This document shows, piece after piece, positions 24,218-64,000 of a stretch of 64,000 bases of DNA (position 1 is the first letter of the stretch; each line of letters begins with the position of its first letter). Position numbers and translations under genes: made by a program. Source of the DNA: Scatophagus argus (Eukaryota; Chordata; Actinopteri; Scatophagidae); NCBI RefSeq assembly GCF_020382885.2, contig NC_058504.1, positions 21,565,545-21,629,544 on the forward strand, read 5' to 3'. Below the pieces are notes generated by a model, which did no database searches, was not told the DNA's origin, and worked only from the letters and a program-made list of their open reading frames with translations.

Positions 24218-25594
24218 TCTGGGATCCGATTGAGAAATATTAACGTCTTAACGGCAGTGACGAAGAACAAGATGTGACGGCAATGAAGACGAAGTGTTCC
24301 ATCAACATTGCCCAAAATAGCTGTGACGCTTTCTGACTGTTATATCCTGAGAATTACTTTTTATCCTGAACATGTCTGCTCTTATTCAGCTTCACTTTCA
24401 AACAGAGGTACACATTCACACTCGGCTGCTTTGTAGTAAAACTGGGCTTTTACTAGTGACGTTTTACTGGTGACCAACAGCCACATTGGAGCCAGGTGCC
24501 TTGCTCAAGTGCACCTCTACAGTACAGCATTATTTGTTCATTCTAGCTATTCAGAGCTTCCCTCTGTGGCTGAGGGATTTAAAGCAGCAACCTTTCAGTC
24601 ACAAGTCTTTTTCTAGCTTTCGACATTTGTTCAGGGCATATAGAAAACTATTCTGTTTAAACGTGTGTCCTAGATAAAGGAAATGCACTCAAATCTAACA
24701 TTATAGTAAGCTGAAGTGGAGAGAGGAGATGGGATTGAACTACATAACTGAATTTTAGAAGATCTGATCTTGGGAAACAAAATTTTGTTTTTTGATTTTA
24801 AATTCAAAAACTAAATTTTGGTTCACAAAATCAAAAGTAAGCACACTAAAATCAAAATTCAAGCACTAGTTACTTTTTTTTTTTTTTCCCCACTACCCAG
24901 TATCGTGGGACACGAAATTATTTCAGAACAGGTTTCCTGAGCTTGTCTTTGTTTATTGAGATAACTGTGTTCCCCTTTGGTAGCTGTATAATTTGAGATT
25001 TGTGCAAAAAAGCCCTCACATTGCACGGCAGTGCAGTGTAACTTACAAATTCAAGCCAGTTGTGATTGAGTGATTCAACAGAAAAGCAAGTTAGTAACAA
25101 AATATAATTTGGACTTTTCTGACTAGTCAATAGGCTAATTTAACAAGGCAGTCAGTATTAATATTTTAGCTACTAACCAGCAATACCAGCCTCTGCCAGT
25201 ATAAAGTCAGTTAACACTGGTGGTTGTCTTGTTAACAAGTCTCTTTACTGGTTCCAGTTAAAAACACAGCAGAATTTAGAACTGCACCTTTAAAATTAGC
25301 TGCTCACAGCCACTTCTGCCCAGCAGCTGCAGACTTCCAACATGGCCGCCAAAAGTTGTTAAATAAACCGTATAAAACTCTGCAGTCTGGCACGTATCGC
25401 AGTGGCAAAATTCTTTAAAAACCGCAAAGTGAATGTTGTAATTCACAGTATTGCACCATATTTCTTCACCAGTAACAGTTAGTGTGTGACACACGCTGCA
25501 AACATAATTCATCCATAAATACACTTCAGATATGAGTAATAGTGTGTCATCATAGCTAGCCATGATACGCTAACCACATCAGGCTGATGATGGC
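24218..25594. other. Convergent fgf2/nudt6 3' region
   Basis: The two stop codons face each other across 1.38 kb. A plus-strand AATAAA at 25362-25367 could end fgf2 transcripts, and a minus-strand AATAAA (TTTATT at 24951-24956) could end nudt6 transcripts. If both are used, the mRNAs overlap antisense by about 0.4 kb. A degraded SINE-like piece lies at 24490-24605, sharing GTGCCTTGCTCAAG and TTTCAGTCACAAG with the SINE body and head. A T-run lies at about 24872-24888. Confidence 0.5.
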
Positions 25595-25980
25595 TCACTG
25601 GGATTGCAGTGTCGTAGGAAGCTGCCGGTGGTACAGCTGATAAAACTTCCCAGAGTAGACAGCAGGGAGCTCCTCCATGGTCAGGTCAATTTTGTGGAAG
25701 CCCTGCTCTAGGCCATGCAGCAGGAGCCTGGCCACGCGAGAGGTGATGGGCGTCGTGTCGTTGGTCTCGGCCAGCACGGCGAGGTCCAGCCACTCGCACC
25801 GCAGGCACTCCTGAGTGCAGAAGTCGATGTCATACGTGAGTGGGCTGAGACGGCAGATGACGTACATGTCTGACATGCCAAAGGCCCCAGGATGGTTGTG
25901 CTGCTGCCGGATGCTGAGCAGAGACCTGAACTCAGAGCGAACGCCAGTTTCCTCAAAGACTTCACGGATGGCGGTGGCAC
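25595..25980 (-). CDS. nudt6: nudt6 coding exon 5 (last)
   Basis: It completes Gly-190 and encodes [13 protein letters not shown] through the end [11 protein letters not shown] and a TGA stop. The acceptor is TCTCAG. It carries the second half of the Nudix box. Confidence 0.95.
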
Positions 25981-28900
25981 CTGAGAAAGAATCAGTGTGA
26001 TACAAATCAAAGTATATGGAGGCATTTCAAAGATCCTCACAGAAAGGAATAAGTTCCTTTATCAGTCACCTTTCAGAGTGATGTTCAGATGAAGAGAGGA
26101 AAAAAGGGAAAATACATATATTTTTTTGTAAAGACAAACACGCTGCTTTTGGGGTGGGTCATGTATATAAAATTAAAGCTGCTTTTAAAAAGTTTTAACA
26201 AAGGTGAATTTGGAGAGACAGATCGTTTTTTGCGCATACATCATGCGCCTTATTTTGTACAGTTCAAATGAATGTATATGTTTCACCTTTAAGCTTAATA
26301 CTAAAATCAAAGGATTTAGCTAGATGTACTGTATTAGTTTTTTCTCTTTGTTTTGCTCTGTTGAGCGTGACACTCACCAATATTTTCTCCTGGATCAGAC
26401 AAGCCACCAGGAAACTTCCAAGCATTCTTTGTCTGAAAAGCAGGAGCAAAGCTTAAAATTTAGAATCAATTGTGACAGAGGCACTGCTGTAAATGTATCT
26501 TAGAGTCATGTATACTCCAAAAAAAAATATGTCCATGTCAGTCAGAAAATCAGAAAAGTATGGTAGGAGTTCTTTTTTTCTTTTACTTTGAAAAAATAAG
26601 AGTAAGTAGTCTTAACTAATAATTAATGCTCTCATCTGAGCATCCTTTCATTTTATGTTTTATATTTAGGGCCTTGGTCTGGAGACTTTCACATTTGATG
26701 CAGTGAAGTGTGTCTTTCAAAACTGTTTCACCACTTTTCCTTGATATTTAATAACAGTATGCTGCTGGTTAAATTATATTGTCAGTGTTGTGTAGAATAT
26801 TTTTGTAGTTACTTAAATAATTTTGTACGCAGCGCTTGTTTTTAGAAATTTCCTCATAGATTATCATCTTGTTTTGCAAATCCTCTTTGTGAGAAACACG
26901 AATGCACTATATCAGTTATTTTCATGTATGGTCAAGAAAATGTTATATTTTTGGAACAGGTTTCTGAAGTGTGCTGGTGGGAAGAAATAAAGAGATTTTG
27001 TGTAACTCTCATCGGTGTGGTTTTTCAGTGTAAAATGTCTCATGCTTGCTAAACGTGAAAATCCCAGAAACACTTACTGGAACGATGCCAAACACGCATG
27101 AACTTTTCCCACTACACTTACTAGGAAATGATGTGTAAGTGTCATTGTAATGACAATTAAATCACAACCTCATACTCATGCCATGACTGGACTCCCCTGA
27201 TGGATGAAATTATCTGGAGTCCACTGGGGATCTGCAGATGTCTTTTGTACTGATGTGAGAGCGATAATGTTGTGGTTTCTTTTCAGGAAGTTCGTAACCC
27301 GTGAGTTCTGAACTGTCTTGGTCTGCCAGAGACACTGCTGCCAAGGGCCAGACTGTTATAGAGCCCATTTCCAGTAAACAGCTTGTTGGGGAGGAGGAGG
27401 AGGAGGAGGAGGAGGAGGAGGAGGCAAGGAAGAGATAAAACACTCCCCTCACTTCCAGGCCACTAACTGTTTCTCTCTGCTTCTGGACAAAAGCCAATAA
27501 GATACATTATATTCTTTAAGATGCCTGGCTGGGACACGTTACATGTTGTGTACAATCAAAATTCTGTCAGTTATAATATGAATATATTTGCCATGTGATC
27601 CAGATTTTACAGTAACCATATGCCTCTTCTCGGACTGCTTCTACAGGCACTGCTGAGAGACTGAAGAGAAACTATGATAAAGATGGAAAATCAGCAGGGC
27701 ACATTGTTGTTCAAATTTAAAGTTACAGAATGATTTCAACGATTTATATCCAAAAAGCCTGATTTTGTACAGATTTTAGGGAGCTGCTTAGCACGAATGA
27801 CACGCACAATATTGTCATATAGTGTGAGCTGACCTGGTTTTAAAATGTTTAAGATTTCTGACTCCACACCAATACAATGTAAGTGTCACTAATCAGGGGG
27901 ACAAATAACTGATGAAAACTAGTGGAACTGTGTCTTATCGAAACTGTAGCAGAATCCCATAAGTTTCTGTTTTGCTTAAGAGATTGTTTCTTTTCTTTCC
28001 AGCAGAAATTTGAACCCTAAAATGTTTTCTTCCTCTGGAGCTTCAGCCTGTTGCCAGTTTATGGCTCTCTGACAGTGAATGATGGAGTGTGTGCTTGTGT
28101 TGCTGGACGTGCGTTGAACAATCTCAGACTCAGCTCTCTGCTACACAGAGAGAGTTGTGGCTGAGGATTAGTATCGTTATCTATGAAGTTTTTTTTCTAA
28201 CATTGTATCAAAGTTTAAAATTCTGATATTGTGACAACATTTTACTGAAGCTGCTACATCTGTGCTGGTGTATAGTGTGGTACATGTGTGTGCACAATGC
28301 CAGGACTCTGTGCCGTATGGGGCTTCTGGCAGCTTTAGCAGGAGGGGTGCCATGCACAGAAGGTCCTGCCTTCACCAGAGAAGTTTGTCTGTTCAGGTTA
28401 TGAACTGCACAGTCTCATTTAGAGTCCAGTTAGCTGCTTTATCTTAAAACATAACTGCTTTCCAAATTGCAGCATCGTGTGCAATCACTTCTCTTTAATA
28501 AGCTAAAATTGGCCTGCTGAGAATGTAAACAAATCTGTGTAGAAACAGTTTTTAAAAGAGGCCTGTTGTAAGTCAACCTCATAACGACTTGAGAAGTACA
28601 GCGGGGCTCTGTGAGAGCTGACGGAGGCACGCGCTCGCAGAGTTGTTTGAGTGCATTCAGCTCATGTAAACAGTGTGTTTGCTTGAGGTCAGCTCGTGTT
28701 GTGTGCAGCTATCTTAAGTGTGACTGAGCTGAAGGACCGAGAGGATTTCCACCCACGTTTGGATCGACAGAGGCAACATACAACTCACTAAATAAACAGA
28801 ACTAATCACAGACATTTTAGGCAGCACCAAGAAATCTGCCACTTCGTTACATTTCTTCACTGCGGATGGAAGGATCGGTGTCCACTATTAGCTTTTTTGG

Positions 28901-31900
28901 CTCGGCCAGGGAAGAGCTGGTGAACTACCTTCCAGAAATAACTTTCAACCAGCCAAAATATGTCATAATTGTTCTTTTTAGGAAACATGTCACTCTGTAA
29001 ACTGTAACTAGTGAACTTAATCACTGTGCTTTTAGCTCTTTAGAATTTCTGACAATAACTGAATTTTCATTCATCCTTTTTCTACATTTTGTACATTTGT
29101 CTGTACGCTTTTTATATCCATTGTTATAGTCCACACGTGAATATATTTGTGTGGAGTGGAGTTTATTATGATATACCTTATTTCTGTCCTGGACAACAAG
29201 AACTTTTCCATTGGATTCATCAACAACTGCACCTGGAAAGAAAAAAAAAAAGAATGAATAAAATCAGCCATTTATTTCAAATACTTTGAAAGTCTCTGGT
29301 ACACAAGATGTCCATATTTTGCTCTGAAGCAGTGACTTTAGGAACAATTTAAAGAGAGACCTGTTGGCAGTTTAACTCAAAGTTAATTATTAGGTTGGCC
29401 AAAACATAAAACCTGTGCCACGTGGAGGAAAAAGCCCGGCGCTGAGTCTGTCAGGCCTCAGACGACACAATAGCTGCCTTGTCCAATTTATATTTTCTCA
29501 CATGTCATTGCTGTTGAATATCAATGAAGTCCACAGACAAACCAGTCAAATAAATGACAATAGCACTGCAGGGCTTGTCGCTCATAATTTAGATGGGAAT
29601 ACCATCTATAAATATACCAAAAATAAAACTGCAAATAAGTTCCAAATGACTTGTATCCAAATACATTAACAAATGAGTATTACAGCTTTAGAGGCCCCTG
29701 AGCCCTTTTCCTGCAAGGCCTCATTATGCTTCAAAGAATGTTGCACGATGTGTCACAACATCTTCAGAGGCCAATCTGTTTCTACTCGCTCCCAGCAGCC
29801 ACACTTGAAGGTGGAACGAAAAGTCATAAGGAAGGATGAAGGATGTTTGGTACAATTTAGGACATCGGCGGACGCTTTCAGACAGTCTCTCTCTTCCAAG
29901 GCAGGTAGGTGGGTATACCTACCTACCTATCTCTCCTTAAAATACAGACTTTGTAAGCAACTGTTCTTTAAAAAAGTGTTTCAGATGAGTAATGCATGAA
30001 CTCTTAAATCCACTGAGTGAAAAGAGCATGTCAGTGTCTGGTCTGAGTGACTCTGCTGTACTTGCAAATGATGTGGACAACCTACTTCACCATGTAGCTT
30101 CCAGTTCACCAGAATTTTTTTTAAATTTCTGAGCAGGTAGTGACTAAGAGAGGCTGTGTGCTGCCACTGACAACTCAGGAAGAGGAGGAGGCAAAGCGGG
30201 CCACTTTCTTTTCCGGTTGCTCCGTCTGACCAGGACGGGCCTCCTTAAATGAATGTCACAGATGTGTAAAGAGGGATGGGTCGACTTAAAGGCCTGGCTT
30301 GGACTTCCATGTGGAAACTGATGTCAACCGATGGCTGTGCCAAATGGCGATTCACAGGAGGAGGCCTGGTTGCTGCTAAGGGAGGCTATCATTATGTCTA
30401 GGAAACAAAATGCTCACAAGGAAAAGAAGGGAAAAAATGGGGAATAGGAATTATGAGACAAAAAGCCCAGAAGCAATCGCAGGGGAACTGTGGGTTTTGT
30501 AGTAAAAACTGTTACTACTTTTTGGTTTTACATTAATTACAGGTTCACAGCGATATCTACAGTATACTGTGAGGTCACAATGGGTCTGACCCTACAGACC
30601 TGACTTGCTTTTAATGATACTAATGTAGAAATCTGCTCTGATTGAGAACATCTACTTGACAATGGAGCTGAATTTCATTACCAGCCAGACCACTCCTGTG
30701 ATGTGATGTCCAAGGTCTTGATTTGACAACATCCTGTCTTTATACACCAAACCAAAATGGGTCAAAGCATCGGCATACATCTCAAGTCCCTCGTTTGGTA
30801 TTTCCTCACTCATCGCTCCTCGATTGAGCTGTAACTCGTTCTGGTGGGCCATGTGTTGCATGCCATCCCGAAGCTCTTATGTTTCTGCTCGGAGGAGCTC
30901 TGAGGAGCCATGAGTGAGGATGCAGTGAGGAGTAGCCTTCATGGAGGTCTTTTCACAGGCAAACATGCCTCTTTGCTGGATGTGAGTCATTGGCTGCGTG
31001 CTGCTGCTGATTGGACTGATCTGATCACAACGTCACTGGAGTTTCACACCAAGTGAAGACAGATAACAGACTGAATTGAAGTGTATCACTCCCATGTTTT
31101 ATTCGTTTTTTTCATTTACCATCTTGTTAAAATCCATGTTAGCTTCGTTGTAGGTCTAAACAAGGACCACCAACATGTGATGGCAACTAAACAACCGCCA
31201 TCTAATAAATCAAAAAAGACTAACAGATGTTGGCGGAAGCTCCGTGAAAGGCTAGTATGTGGATACTGATGTAAGATTTCTTTTTGTAGGTTGTTCACCA
31301 TGTTACGTTAGCGCCGCAATTCGATAACGATCTTTTTAAGCTCTGGGTTTAAGTCAGTGGTGGTCACAATGACCTCAGACCTCTTACTTTTAACATTTGG
31401 CCTCAGGTGGGGCAGTTAAAAGACTCCAATGCTACAAGTTTTATTATATTTGTATTATAATCAAGTGTTATTATTCTGTGCAAGTTACTTTTCAGGTTAG
31501 TGTTTCATATCTTGCCCAATGAAAAACATTGAAAACTGCTGATTTTGAATGTGAATGTTTGTGATAAAGTGAAGGATGAAGTTTTTCCTTTATGTGAAAT
31601 TCTCCTCTTTCTCAAGACAAATACATTTTTTAAAAAGCCTCTTGGATTGGCTATAAAATGTGCTGTCACAAAACTGAAAACATGTTGTTTTTCAGAGCTC
31701 AGGAAACTTTTTTAGGGACACGTGGTTCTCACAGGATGGCCAGGCCACAAACAAACGATGGTCTTATAGAACATGATATGTTGTAGATTAAACCAATCAA
31801 AATGAGCTCAACTCTAAATAAATTAACTGACAATACTTTCATTTGAGTGAGGGTTTGAATGCAGGACTTTTACATGTTGTCCACTATTTTCAACAAGTAA

Positions 31901-34480
31901 TTTTACTTAAGTGAAGAATCTGAATACTTCCTCCACCACTGCTGCACACCTTCCTGAATCTTCTTCTATCCACTGCACCTAAAATGATAGTAGGGAGTAT
32001 CATGCTAAGCTCTGTTACAGGTTTACTGGCCACAACTACAACAATAAGAAATTCTGAAGTACCAAACATTTTCTTAAAGCAGTCATTAAGGTAAACTATA
32101 TTGTGGTAAAGTTAAAACTAATTGGTTTTGAGCAGCAAGAACCCTCGCAAACAACTGTCAGCTCATCTAAACAGCAGCATATTTCAGATTCCTGACTGTA
32201 GTATCATCAGTGTTTGTGTCCGGTTGTTCTGGAAACAAAAAAATGGGGAATTTCTGGACCCCATGCCATTCTGAGGGATGCTCTGGACATGTTCTGACAT
32301 GCACCAAGTGCATCCACTCTTTGGTAAAGGGTGGGTATATTAAATGACACTCTGCCCTCTGCTGGTCAACCAGAAACTTTGTACACTTCAGGTCAGTAAT
32401 TCCTCCTTTTGTTGCTCTTCCCTTCACATTCGCTGATGAGTGAATTTCCGTTAACACGGGATAAACAGGCCTGAGTTCAAAAATGCACAACAAGAAAACA
32501 ACCTTTAAAAACAGAAAAGGAAAGGAAGTTGGTAATTGTTTAAGAATTTCCCTTTGGGGATAAATAAAGGAATTCTGATTCTGACACCTTAATGTGACCT
32601 CAGTTTTAATTCTATTTTCTCACCACTACTTAGAAATGATTTTAAAGTAGCAATAGATTTTTGCACCTCTATATTGTCTAAAATATCTGTGAAGCTGCTT
32701 TCATGTCTGCATTTGTGTTTATTGTCTATTGTGCAATCATTTACAAAGCCTGAAGCACTGATTTGCATTAAGAAATGATTGTCCTCTCTGTCTGGTGCAG
32801 TCTGAGGCCAGTTTTCCTCACTGCCGGAATAATACAAACTTTACTTCCACATCAATAATAGTGTGGGATTGTGGGTCCCATTAGCTTACAGTCAGCTCGC
32901 TCAAACACCAGGCGAAGCACAGAAGCACTTTAGTCTTTACTGTGGAGGGCAGCCTTGATAAATATCTGAAGTGCACACACACACACACACACACACACAT
33001 TAGATTTATGATTTCTAACTTGATATTCAAAATTTCAAAATAAAAGTCCACACAAAATGTGGTGGATGCCGCTGATACTCGTCTCTAGTTCAGTTCCGAG
33101 TCAAAACATAAAATACATCATCATTCGTGCAGAAATATTAATGTGTCGGTGAACTGAGATGTTTTTTAGGACTGAAATAAGCCGATGATTATTTTCTCAG
33201 TCAGTGCCCCACACAGTTCAAGGATTCATGGATTCAAGGAGAAGAGAATAAAGCAACAAATCCTCATACTGGAAAGGCTAAATCCACATAACGTCTTCAG
33301 GTTTTGCCAAACTGCGTCTATATTCGTGCAGCATAACTTCCCCCTCAGTGTGTGAGAAGATTATCTTAACTCAAGACAGCTCTTTATAGTTTTTTTTGTG
33401 GAGTTTTCAGCTGAATTTTATGACAACTGGGCAAACTCCATCTGCCAGTAAAGAATATGTGATGAAGGAAGGGTCAGTGAACAGCTCATAAGTGGACACT
33501 TTGGGGAGATTAAAGTGCCAAACAGCTGAACTCCAGGCTAAAAATCTCTACCTGCCACTCCGACTTGATGAGTTGCAAACCCCGGCAGCCTGCTCTCTCC
33601 TTCTCCCAGCCAGAGGGCCAACACAGCATGGTTGTCTCTGGCGTGATGGAAGGTGAATCCGTGAGTTGAGGCGGCGGCAGCACATCGACTTAGTGAGATG
33701 GGAACTCTGAGCCACACTGCGACTTTCCCTTCTGCTTTCCATCGCATTAAAGAATCTGCAGAGTACATGAGTCAAAAGTTCACAGGGATCTTTGGAAACT
33801 TGGTTTAAAACATATCTTATTGCTGGTGTTGCTTCTTTATTAAATAAGTTAAATAAGTGCAGAATCAGACAGGAAACATAAAAAGATTGTTTATGTTTAA
33901 TCTAATTTTGGAGATAAGATGACAAGCAGCAGAGACTGGTGGAGGAAGCCCGAAGGTTAAAGAAGCAGATCTTCAAAGTGCATGCAGTACAGTATATGAG
34001 GAGCTGCTGCTCTTTCATCGTTTATATCACTCTAAACTCTAAACTGAATTTTTAAAAAACATAAATGTTTCCCGTCTCACTGTGCACACACATTATAACC
34101 CAGTGTTACGTTTGCGGCCAGCGGTTGAGGTTAATGATTTTTAAATCGATGAGCAGAGCTGACCTGTCCATTATTCTCACTCTAGATTGTCTCAGTGTGG
34201 TGCAGTACAGACTGTAGGACAACCGACCTTGCAGCAGTCTGCTGAACGAGCTTTCGCTGATGTCCCCAGGTAAACCGGTCTCCGCCAGGTTCACTGTCAC
34301 TCCACCGAATCGGTCCACGTTGCCTGTCAGTGCACTTGTCCCCTCCACTTTGTGTAGCTGGTAACCAGTTCCATTGCACGAAAACGCACGGACAGTTGAG
34401 CGCAGGGGACAGGACGCCCTGCTGCAAAACCGTCCTCTCACCAGCGGCATAAGCTTGAAAGCAAAGGCACTAGCAGCCAT
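25595..34480 (-). CDS. nudt6: NUDT6, Nudix hydrolase (FGF2 antisense gene), five coding exons, 317 aa
   Basis: NUDT6 is a Nudix-family protein whose gene lies antisense to FGF2 in vertebrates. Its physiological substrate is not settled. Minus-strand exons 34228-34480, 33552-33755, 29177-29232, 26378-26432 and 25595-25980 join in frame to 317 residues (human 316). The N-terminal domain shows [32 protein letters not shown] and [16 protein letters not shown]. The Nudix box spans residues 181-203: Gly-181, Glu-187, then REVFEETGV from Arg-195. The catalytic Glu residues 199 and 200 are present. The C-terminal part, [27 protein letters not shown] and [14 protein letters not shown], matches mammalian NUDT6 closely. 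I chose the ATG at 34480 (MAASAF) for its strong context (-3 A, +4 G). In-frame ATGs at 34537, 34510 and 34495 are alternatives. The Arg-rich N-terminus without acidic residues could be a mitochondrial presequence (inference). Confidence 0.95.
26378..26432 (-). CDS. nudt6: nudt6 coding exon 4
   Basis: Residues [18 protein letters not shown] plus one base of Gly-190, flanked by CAG and GTGAGT. It carries the first half of the Nudix box. Confidence 0.93.
27391..27423. repeat. (GAG)11 trinucleotide repeat in a nudt6 intron
   Basis: Eleven uninterrupted GAG triplets within the intron between coding exons 3 and 4 of nudt6. It reads as a poly-Ser run on the other strand in one frame, which is not a gene. 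Confidence 0.9.
29177..29232 (-). CDS. nudt6: nudt6 coding exon 3
   Basis: It completes Gly-153 and encodes [18 protein letters not shown] (human [18 protein letters not shown]). It is flanked by a TTTCCAG acceptor and a GTATAT donor. Confidence 0.92.
32545..32583. repeat. Short dispersed repeat, inverted copy
   Basis: AATTTCCCTTTGGGGATAAA followed by TAAAGGAATTCTGATTCTGA is the reverse complement of the module at 9948-9985. It lies in the nudt6 intron between coding exons 2 and 3. Confidence 0.6.
32974..32999. repeat. (CA)13 microsatellite
   Basis: A perfect CA run within a nudt6 intron. Confidence 0.95.
33552..33755 (-). CDS. nudt6: nudt6 coding exon 2
   Basis: It completes Asp-85 and encodes [15 protein letters not shown] to THQVGVA plus one base of Gly-153. 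The acceptor is CTGCAG and the donor GTAGAG. Confidence 0.94.
34228..34480 (-). CDS. nudt6: nudt6 coding exon 1
   Basis: Residues 1-84 plus one base, MAASAFAFK to FSRLLQ, with donor GTCGGT. The conserved [16 protein letters not shown] lies near its end; the part before it is poorly conserved and Arg-rich. Confidence 0.88.
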
Positions 34481-35308
34481 ATTACAGTAATACATATAGT
34501 ATGCTACCATTAACAACCGTTTAAAGGTACCGTTCATCCGGAATTTGTGTGTACAGCAGTACGGTTACGTAAACGTCCGCCCTGAAAGTTGCGTAAATAC
34601 CGTAATGCTTTGGTAAAATGGCCCGAGTACTAGCTAGCCACAAAACTCTATGGTCTCTTGTGGTGCTATGACAAACTCTATCTTACACTAACTAGTTAAG
34701 ACTTAAACGGTAAATTGTCCCCCTTGGATAAAAGTAATAACTAAGAATCTGATATTAAATTCGGCCAAAAAAATCTGCCAATTAACCATTTAATCCAGTT
34801 AAATATAAACAATTTACAGAGGATTAAGTGCTGTGGTTTACCGTGGTTAAACAAATAATGATGATAAAAACTATGAAATTTGAAAAAAAATAATGCAGCC
34901 TGACATATTGGATATATGCCGAATTTGAAACTGTTTTAATATGATTGATATACCATTAACTGTATTGAATGACACCTTTCCGTTTGCTGGTAACAAAGAA
35001 AACCTAAAATGAAACGATTTGCCTATGAAATTTGCACGTTTTCCGAAGACCAAATTAGTTACCGGCTTTCACAGCTTTTAAGTTTTCCCAATTAACCCCA
35101 ACATTTATAAATTGCTGGTCTTATTTTGTCATCAAATCCAATGCAAATGTAAAAATGAATAACTACAAAATGGTTATCACCCGCCGTAAAATTTCAGAAG
35201 CTTTACGGTAAAAGGAGGCGGGACTAAACTTTAACCAGGAAGTTTACGGTGCCGCTCCATGTTTACACATGTTAGCACGTTCATGTGGAGAACATTTGCA
35301 CTAATACA
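34481..35308. promoter_or_regulatory. Shared nudt6/afg2a head-to-head promoter region
   Basis: 828 bases separate the two start codons. The core near afg2a has a GC box (AGGCGGGAC, 35216-35224) and an ETS-like CCAGGAAGT (35235-35243). The octamer TTTACSGT or its complement recurs at 34707-34714, 34837-34844, 35202-35212 (nearly palindromic TTTACGGTAAA) and 35243-35250, with a shorter CCGTAAA at 35184-35190. No TATA box is obvious near either gene. That both genes start here follows from their positions; exact start sites are unknown. Confidence 0.5.

Positions 35309-64000
<28,692 letters not shown>

Overview
The window is vertebrate genomic DNA, almost certainly from a teleost fish. It has spliced genes with GT-AG introns, long AT-rich non-coding stretches, CA/GT microsatellites, tRNA-derived SINEs, a Tc1-like transposon relic and a non-LTR retrotransposon fragment of the kind common in fish. 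Gene order and orientation match the conserved vertebrate block cetn4 - bbs12 - fgf2 - nudt6 - afg2a (spata5), which in human lies at 4q27-q28.

Layout: 1-8.58 kb has no gene I can recognise, only a fold-back element, a nested SINE and low-complexity DNA. A four-EF-hand centrin (cetn4-like, minus strand, five coding exons, 171 aa) occupies 8757-10821. Its start faces bbs12 (plus strand, 11733-13682, one coding exon, 649 aa) across a short shared promoter region. After 4 kb without genes comes fgf2 (plus strand, three coding exons, 17649-24217, 155 aa). It converges tail to tail with nudt6 (minus strand, five coding exons, 25595-34480, 317 aa), reproducing the known FGF2/NUDT6 sense-antisense arrangement. 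nudt6 is in turn head to head with afg2a/spata5 (plus strand). Twelve coding exons of afg2a (694 codons) lie between 35309 and 59933; the rest of the second AAA+ module lies beyond the right edge. Large afg2a introns carry microsatellites, a Rex/L2-like reverse-transcriptase fragment and an internally deleted Tc1 element.

The five genes are not a pathway. Centrin and BBS12 both serve centrosome/ciliary biology and share a promoter region with CCAAT, X-box-like and NRF1-like sequences. FGF2 is a secreted heparin-binding growth factor, and NUDT6 is its convergent antisense neighbour. AFG2A is a two-ring AAA+ ATPase of ribosome maturation. Exon boundaries were read by hand from reading frame, splice dinucleotides and remembered family sequences. 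Every exon junction keeps frame, and the total lengths fit the families.

I found no previously undescribed genetic system. The points most worth a second look are the FGF2 Cys-to-Arg change at a cysteine implicated in unconventional secretion, the in-frame stop just before the fgf2 ATG, the two head-to-head promoters, and the nested or fold-back repeats.
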